Shown in pieces: positions 59,874 through 64,000 of a stretch of DNA of 64,000 nt. Under the pieces are notes generated by a model. That model searched no databases, was not told where the DNA came from, and was given only the letters and a program-made list of their open reading frames with translations. Each line of letters begins with the position of its first letter. Position 1 is the stretch's first letter. The translations under genes and the position numbers were made by a program. The stretch is from positions 1 to 64,000 of the forward strand of contig NZ_BBJH01000040.1 of assembly GCF_000739775.1 (NCBI RefSeq), read 5' to 3'. The stretch comes from Paraburkholderia heleia NBRC 101817 (GTDB taxonomy: Bacteria > Pseudomonadota > Gammaproteobacteria > Burkholderiales > Burkholderiaceae).

Positions 59874-61094
59874 ATGGAATCTTTCGACATCGCCGTGATC
59901 GGCGCAGGGGCGGCCGGCATGATGTGCGCGGCGGTGGCGGGCCAGCAGGGCCGCCGCGTGGCGCTGATCGACCACGCGCCGCGCCTCGCGGAAAAAATCC
60001 GCATCTCGGGCGGCGGCCGCTGCAACTTCACGAACCTGCACGCGAGCCCGGCCAACTATCTCTCTCACAACCCGCATTTCTGCCGTTCGGCGCTGGCGCG
60101 CTACACGCCGCGCGACTTTCTCGCGCTGCTGCGCCAGCATCGCGTGACCTGGCACGAAAAGCACAAGGGCCAGCTGTTCTGCGACCAGTCGAGCGAGGCG
60201 ATCATCGACGTCCTGCGCGCCGAGTGCGACGCGGGCCGGGTGGCGTGGCGCCGGCCGCTGCCGGTGGATGCGGTGAGCCACGCCGACGGCGCCGGCTTCA
60301 CGCTCGGCACGCCGCAGGGCGAGATACGCGCGAAAGCGCTCGTGCTTGCGACTGGCGGCCTGTCGATCCCGAAGATCGGCGCAACCGACTTCGCGTATCG
60401 CGTCGCGAAGCAGTTCGGCCACAAGCTCATCGACACGCGCCCCGCGCTCGTGCCGCTCACGTTCTCGCAGGACGAGTGGGCGCCCTATGTGCCGCTCGCG
60501 GGCGTCTCGCTCGAAGTTCACGTGGCGACCGGCGAGCGCAAGACCGGCGGCGCGTTCGACGAAGATCTGCTCTTCACGCATCGCGGCCTTTCCGGTCCTG
60601 GCGTCCTGCAGATTTCGAGCTTCTGGCAGCCCGGCCAGCCGATCCGCGTGAACCTGTTGCCCGGGCACGACCCGGCGTCGGCGCTGATCGAGGCCAAGGG
60701 CGCGACGAAACGCCAGATCGGCAACCTGCTCGCCGAATGGGTACCGGGGCGTCTCGCGCACGTGTGGCTGGAGGCGCATCAGGTGAAGGCCGACGCGCGT
60801 ATTGCCGATCTGCCCGATAAGACGCTGCGCAAGATAGGCGAAGGGCTCGCCCAATGGACGCTCACGCCCACGGGCACCGAAGGCTACAAGAAGGCCGAAG
60901 TCACGCGCGGCGGCGTGGACACGCGCGAGCTCTCCTCGGCGACGATGATGAGCCAGCGCGTGCCGGGCCTCTATTTCGTGGGCGAAGCCGTGGATGTGAC
61001 GGGCTGGCTTGGCGGCTACAACTTCCAGTGGGCGTGGGCCTCGGGCGTCGCGGCCGGAGAGGCCGCCGCCCAATATGCGCTGGGCGCAGGCTGA
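59874..61094 (+). CDS. BaiN/HI0933-family flavoprotein
   Basis: A 406-residue FAD protein of the HI0933-like family (annotated as BaiN or aminoacetone oxidase-like). It starts MESFDIAVIGAGAAGMMCAA, has the family mark AEKIRISGGGRCNFTN, and closes with LYFVGEAVDVTGWLGGYNFQ followed by WAWASGVAAG. ATG 59874 was chosen; an in-frame ATG nine bases upstream cannot be excluded. The reaction in this organism is unknown. It lies divergent from tsaD. Confidence 0.9.
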   Translation: MESFDIAVIGAGAAGMMCAAVAGQQGRRVALIDHAPRLAEKIRISGGGRCNFTNLHASPANYLSHNPHFCRSALARYTPRDFLALLRQHRVTWHEKHKGQLFCDQSSEAIIDVLRAECDAGRVAWRRPLPVDAVSHADGAGFTLGTPQGEIRAKALVLATGGLSIPKIGATDFAYRVAKQFGHKLIDTRPALVPLTFSQDEWAPYVPLAGVSLEVHVATGERKTGGAFDEDLLFTHRGLSGPGVLQISSFWQPGQPIRVNLLPGHDPASALIEAKGATKRQIGNLLAEWVPGRLAHVWLEAHQVKADARIADLPDKTLRKIGEGLAQWTLTPTGTEGYKKAEVTRGGVDTRELSSATMMSQRVPGLYFVGEAVDVTGWLGGYNFQWAWASGVAAGEAAAQYALGAG

Positions 61095-61205
61095 TTTCCC
61101 GACCGATATGCATCGCCGAATCTCTCGCGCTTGACCCCTGTCATGGCTGGCTGGGCGCCCTGGGTTCACGCTTGAACGCCTGACCACGAGGAAAAGGTAC
61201 GCAAC

Positions 61206-62207
61206 GTGAATCGAGAGGAACAGCAGCATAGCGGGGAAATGCGCGGGCAAATGCGCGGGCAAATGCGCGGGCCACTGCGGCGAATCATGATCGCGGTGGA
61301 CGATTCGAGCGCATCGACGCAGGCACTGCGTTTTGCGTCGCGTGTGGTGCCGCGCGACGCCCAGGTCCGTGTCGTGTGCGCAGCCGAACAGCCAGGCGCG
61401 TGGAATGCCGGCGGCGCTTATACCGCGGGCGATGCATGGCTGTCGGACGCGCTCGGCGCGGTGCGCGACGAATCTCTCCACGCCGCCGAGCGCACGCTCG
61501 AACAGGCGATGTCGGCGTTCAACGGACAAGCCGCCCTGGTCGAAGGGCAGGTGGTCGGTCTCTCCGCCGAGGCTGGCGCTGTCGTGCCTGCGCTAGCCAA
61601 TGCGGCGCGTGACTGGCAGGCCGACATGCTCGTCGTCGGCACGCGGCACCAGGGGCGCATGAAGCGCTGGATCGACGGTTCGGTTTCGGGCGCGCTCGCG
61701 GTTTGCGCGCCGTGTCCGCTGCTGGTCGTGCCCGTGGAGTACGAGGAAGCGAACGCTCACGCGCCGCTCGCCCGCATCCTGCTGGCGACGGACGGCAGTC
61801 CGGTCTCGGCGCAGGGGATTGACGCGGCGCTTCGTCTGGCCGAACCGCAAACCGCTCTACGCGCGGTTTATGTCGTGGACCGCAGCAGCGTGGCCGGCGA
61901 CCCGGTGCCGGGCTCGGTGCTCGAAGATGCGCTCGCCGACCTCGGGCGCAAGGCGCTCGCCAGCGCGCATACGCAGCTCGACGCGTCAGACCGCGCCTAT
62001 GAAACGGCGCTCGTGGCCACCGCGCGCCTGCGCGACGACATCGCCCACACCGTTTTGCGCGACGCGCAGGACTGGCAGGCCGATCTGGTCGCGCTGGGTA
62101 CACAGGGCCGGCGGGGCGTCGCGCGCTGGCTGCTCGGCAGCGTCGCCCAGCGCGCCATCGAGATCACGCATGTGCCGCTGCTGCTGGTCGGGCCGGGCGT
62201 TGCCTGA
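61206..62207 (+). CDS. tandem universal stress protein
   Basis: A 333-residue protein with two UspA domains: residues about 24-178 (RRIMIAVDDSSASTQALRFA; VVGTRHQGRMKRWIDGSVSG) and about 187-333 (RILLATDGSPVSAQGIDAAL; ALGTQGRRGVARWLLGSVAQ). Both keep G-2x-G-9x-G-like ATP-binding loops. The start is GTG 61206, with AGGAAAAGG upstream. A 12-bp tandem repeat near the 5' end encodes MRGQMRGQMRG, so any of three later ATGs could also start translation. Confidence 0.92.
   Translation: MNREEQQHSGEMRGQMRGQMRGPLRRIMIAVDDSSASTQALRFASRVVPRDAQVRVVCAAEQPGAWNAGGAYTAGDAWLSDALGAVRDESLHAAERTLEQAMSAFNGQAALVEGQVVGLSAEAGAVVPALANAARDWQADMLVVGTRHQGRMKRWIDGSVSGALAVCAPCPLLVVPVEYEEANAHAPLARILLATDGSPVSAQGIDAALRLAEPQTALRAVYVVDRSSVAGDPVPGSVLEDALADLGRKALASAHTQLDASDRAYETALVATARLRDDIAHTVLRDAQDWQADLVALGTQGRRGVARWLLGSVAQRAIEITHVPLLLVGPGVA
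61239..61274 (+). repeat. 12-bp in-frame tandem repeat
   Basis: ATGCGCGGGCAA twice and ATGCGCGGGCCA once, in direct succession, near the 5' end of the universal stress gene. Each unit carries an in-frame ATG. Confidence 0.9.
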
Positions 62208-62255
62208 TGCCGCGCAGCCCCGCCGGGGAAGGCTCCGGCGGCGCTCGGTCCGGTT

Positions 62256-62286
62256 GCCGGAATTGGGGGTTTCCCCCCAAACCGGC
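62256..62286. terminator. hairpin between usp gene and rpsU
   Basis: Stem GCCGG..TTGGGGG / CCCCCAA.CCGGC with a short loop. There is no T-run, so terminator strength is uncertain. A TATACT at 62312-62317, just downstream, may be the rpsU -10 box. Confidence 0.5.
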
Positions 62287-62350
62287 ACGCGATGCCCCAA
62301 CCCGGAACTGCTATACTCAATCTTCTTTACCCCCGATCCGTTATTGGAAA

Positions 62351-62563
62351 ATGACGACCATCCGCGTAAAAGAAAACGAACCCTTTGAAGTTGCCATGCG
62401 CCGCTTCAAGCGCACGATCGAGAAGAACGGTCTCTTGACCGAGCTTCGCGCGCGCGAGTTCTACGAGAAGCCCACGGCTGAACGCAAGCGCAAGAAGGCG
62501 GCGGCGGTGAAACGCCACTTCAAGCGTCTGCGCAGCCAGATGTTGCCGAAGAAGCTGTACTGA
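62351..62563 (+). CDS. rpsU: 30S ribosomal protein S21
   Basis: A 70-residue basic protein, MTTIRVKENEPFEVAMRRFK, then AREFYEKPTAERKRKKAAAV and a tail LRSQMLPKKLY. This is S21, needed for base-pairing of 16S rRNA with mRNA during initiation. It heads the macromolecular-synthesis cluster rpsU-yqeY-dnaG. An intrinsic terminator at 62721 should limit read-through, allowing much more S21 than primase. Confidence 0.97.
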   Translation: MTTIRVKENEPFEVAMRRFKRTIEKNGLLTELRAREFYEKPTAERKRKKAAAVKRHFKRLRSQMLPKKLY

Positions 62564-62720
62564 TTCCGGCGTAGCCGTGGCGCGGGGCCGCGCAGTTCCG
62601 GCGTGTGCCTCGCGTAAATGTCGCGGCGACGTGGACAGCCGGTCCGCGGTCTCTGGTTTCATCGCGCCACGCGGCCGCCGCTGTCCTCTGGTGTGGTCGC
62701 AACCATGTCGAATTTGCGCC

Positions 62721-62753
62721 AACCCGCCTGGAAGCGTTTCCAGGCGGGTTTTT
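62721..62753 (+). terminator. intrinsic terminator/attenuator after rpsU
   Basis: Stem AACCCGCCTGGAA / TTCCAGGCGGGTT with a loop of four bases, followed by TTT. It lies between rpsU and yqeY, as in other rpsU-dnaG operons. Confidence 0.9.
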
Positions 62754-62788
62754 GCATTCCAGCAACCCCAACGTATTTCAGGTGAGTG

Positions 62789-63235
62789 ATGAGTCTCAAA
62801 GACCAGATCAACGACGACATGAAAACCGCGATGCGCGCGCGCGAAAGCGAACGCCTCGCCACGATTCGTCTGCTGCTCGCCGCTATCAAGCAACGTGAAG
62901 TCGACGATCGCGTGACGCTCGACGACGCGGGCATCACGGCCGTCATCGACAAGATGATCAAGCAGCGCAAGGACTCGATCAGCCAGTTCGAGGCCGCGGG
63001 CCGCACCGATCTCGTCGAGAAGGAAGCCGCCGAACTGGCCGTCCTGACCGCCTATATGCCTGCGCAGCTCTCGGACGCCGAAATCGCCGCCGAAGTGCAG
63101 GCCGCCGTCGCCCAGGTGGGCGCAGCCGGCCCGCAGGACATGGGCAAGGTGATGGGTGTGCTCAAGCCGAAGCTGGCCGGGCGCGCCGACATGACGGCCG
63201 TTTCCGGGCTCGTCAAAGCCGCGCTCTCGAAGTAA
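62789..63235 (+). CDS. yqeY: GatB/YqeY domain protein
   Basis: A 148-residue helical protein, MSLKDQINDDMKTAMRARES, with LAVLTAYMPAQLSDAEIAAE and DMGKVMGVLKPKLAGRADMT. The family resembles the tail domain of the GatB amidotransferase subunit and binds tRNA, but its function is unsettled. ATG 62789 follows a GTG three bases earlier; AGGTGA precedes both. It sits between rpsU and dnaG, a common order in beta-proteobacteria. Confidence 0.95.
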   Translation: MSLKDQINDDMKTAMRARESERLATIRLLLAAIKQREVDDRVTLDDAGITAVIDKMIKQRKDSISQFEAAGRTDLVEKEAAELAVLTAYMPAQLSDAEIAAEVQAAVAQVGAAGPQDMGKVMGVLKPKLAGRADMTAVSGLVKAALSK

Positions 63236-63356
63236 GCGCTCCCGGCTCGCACGCGGCGCCGGCCCGGCCCAAGGGCGACGCCGCGAGGCCCGTACGTCAC
63301 GCGTATGTTACGTATAGGGCCGCGCGAACCCCGGCTGCCCAAGCGCGCTCGCTTCG

Positions 63357-64000
63357 ATGATTCCGCATTCGTTCCTGCAGGACCTGCTGAACCGCGTCGA
63401 TATCGTCGACGTGGTGGGTCGCTACGTGCAGCTCAAGAAGGGCGGCGCGAACTTCATGGGCTTGTGTCCGTTTCACAACGAGAAGAGCCCTTCGTTCACG
63501 GTGAGTCCAACCAAGCAGTTCTATCACTGCTTCGGCTGTGGTGCGCACGGCACCGCCATCGGCTTCCTCATGGAGCACGCGGGCCTGACGTTCCCCGAGG
63601 CCGTCAACGAACTCGCCCAGTCGGTCGGCCTGACCGTGCCGCAAGAGCCTTCGCCCATGCGTGGCGGCGGCGCGGCGGGCGGCTATGCTCCGGCTGCCTC
63701 GAAGGCCGTTACCACGGCGCTTTCCGACGTCATGCAGACCGCCTGCGACTACTACCGCAAGGAGCTGCGCAGCGCGACCAACGCCATTCAGTACCTCAAG
63801 AAGCGCGGGCTCACGGGCGAAATCGCGGCACGCTTCGGCCTCGGCTACGCGCCCGATGGATGGCAGAACCTCGAAACTGCGTTTACCCACTATCGGGACG
63901 ATGCGCTGGTCGAGGCGGGCCTCGTGATCGTCAGCGAGAAGCAGGACGCGCAAGGCCAGTCGCGCCGCTACGACCGTTTCCGCGACCGCGTGATGTTCCC
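63357..64000 (+). CDS. dnaG: DNA primase, 5' part (cut by right edge)
   Basis: DnaG makes RNA primers for replication. About 214 residues are in the window. The N-terminal zinc-binding domain is complete: Cys37, His40, Cys58 and Cys61 in GLCPFHNEKSPSFTV and FYHCFGCGAHGTAIGFLMEH. The start MIPHSFLQDLLNRVDIVDVV is typical. A Gly/Ala-rich linker (MRGGGAAGGYAPA) follows at about residue 102. The catalytic TOPRIM core has only begun (YLKKRGLTGEIAARFGLGYA; RYDRFRDRVMFP). The sigma factor gene rpoD is expected downstream. Confidence 0.96.
   Translation, partial: MIPHSFLQDLLNRVDIVDVVGRYVQLKKGGANFMGLCPFHNEKSPSFTVSPTKQFYHCFGCGAHGTAIGFLMEHAGLTFPEAVNELAQSVGLTVPQEPSPMRGGGAAGGYAPAASKAVTTALSDVMQTACDYYRKELRSATNAIQYLKKRGLTGEIAARFGLGYAPDGWQNLETAFTHYRDDALVEAGLVIVSEKQDAQGQSRRYDRFRDRVMF

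Overview
The window is a high-GC Burkholderiales chromosome segment, most like Paraburkholderia, Caballeronia or Burkholderia. The evidence is the gene content and order: thrB / DUF2782-like / polA, xseB-ispA-dxs, folE2, tsaD and rpsU-yqeY-dnaG, plus a BPSS1780-family membrane protein, a CHAD protein, PPK2 and a fused TreS-maltokinase. I saw no rRNA or tRNA gene, CRISPR array or complete insertion sequence.

Layout. (1) 1-2.3 kb is a lower-GC scar. On the minus strand lie the last ~425 bp of a type VI secretion vgrG gene, broken by three single-base deletions, followed by an apparently intact lipase-like gene that runs off the left edge. It abuts a plus-strand 3' fragment of an O-succinylhomoserine sulfhydrylase-like gene. 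(2) 2.3-6.9 kb holds a MOSC protein, an AraC regulator, an FKBP isomerase, a degenerate histidine-kinase-like protein and a CNNM/CBS membrane protein. (3) 6.9-25.4 kb is one minus-strand run of seven alpha-glucan/trehalose genes, in transcription order glgE, treS-maltokinase, glgB, glgX, treZ, malQ, treY. Four of the six junctions overlap by 4-8 bp. Together they make a cycle: TreS and the fused kinase turn trehalose into maltose-1-phosphate, GlgE polymerises it, GlgB branches the glucan, GlgX and MalQ trim and rearrange it, and TreY plus TreZ release trehalose again. GlgE carries an extra N-terminal pseudo-catalytic barrel. (4) 25.8-38.8 kb is accessory: DUF1345, a cytochrome c that has lost its third haem site, a PrpA-like phosphatase, a RES/Xre toxin-antitoxin pair with a palindromic operator, an Ala/His-rich exported protein, LysR/tautomerase, polyphosphate-related PPK2 and CHAD proteins, ModE, a PAP2 phosphatase and a PHB-depolymerase-type esterase.

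(5) 38.9-49.4 kb holds a small DUF3563-like gene behind a very good promoter, a BPSS1780 protein, thrB, a DUF2782-like protein, amn, an MFS remnant, a two-gene chromate transporter with a LysR regulator, a LOG-family protein and polA. (6) 49.7-54.4 kb holds a type II NADH dehydrogenase, a Tat-exported dienelactone hydrolase, a rhodanese and a Rieske oxygenase. (7) 54.4-64 kb is housekeeping: xseB-ispA-dxs (isoprenoid precursors), folE2, tsaD, a BaiN-type flavoprotein, a tandem universal stress protein, and rpsU-yqeY-dnaG, with dnaG cut by the right edge.

Most functional calls rest on motifs read from translated sequence. Starts were chosen by ribosome-binding sites, family N-termini and overlap with neighbours.
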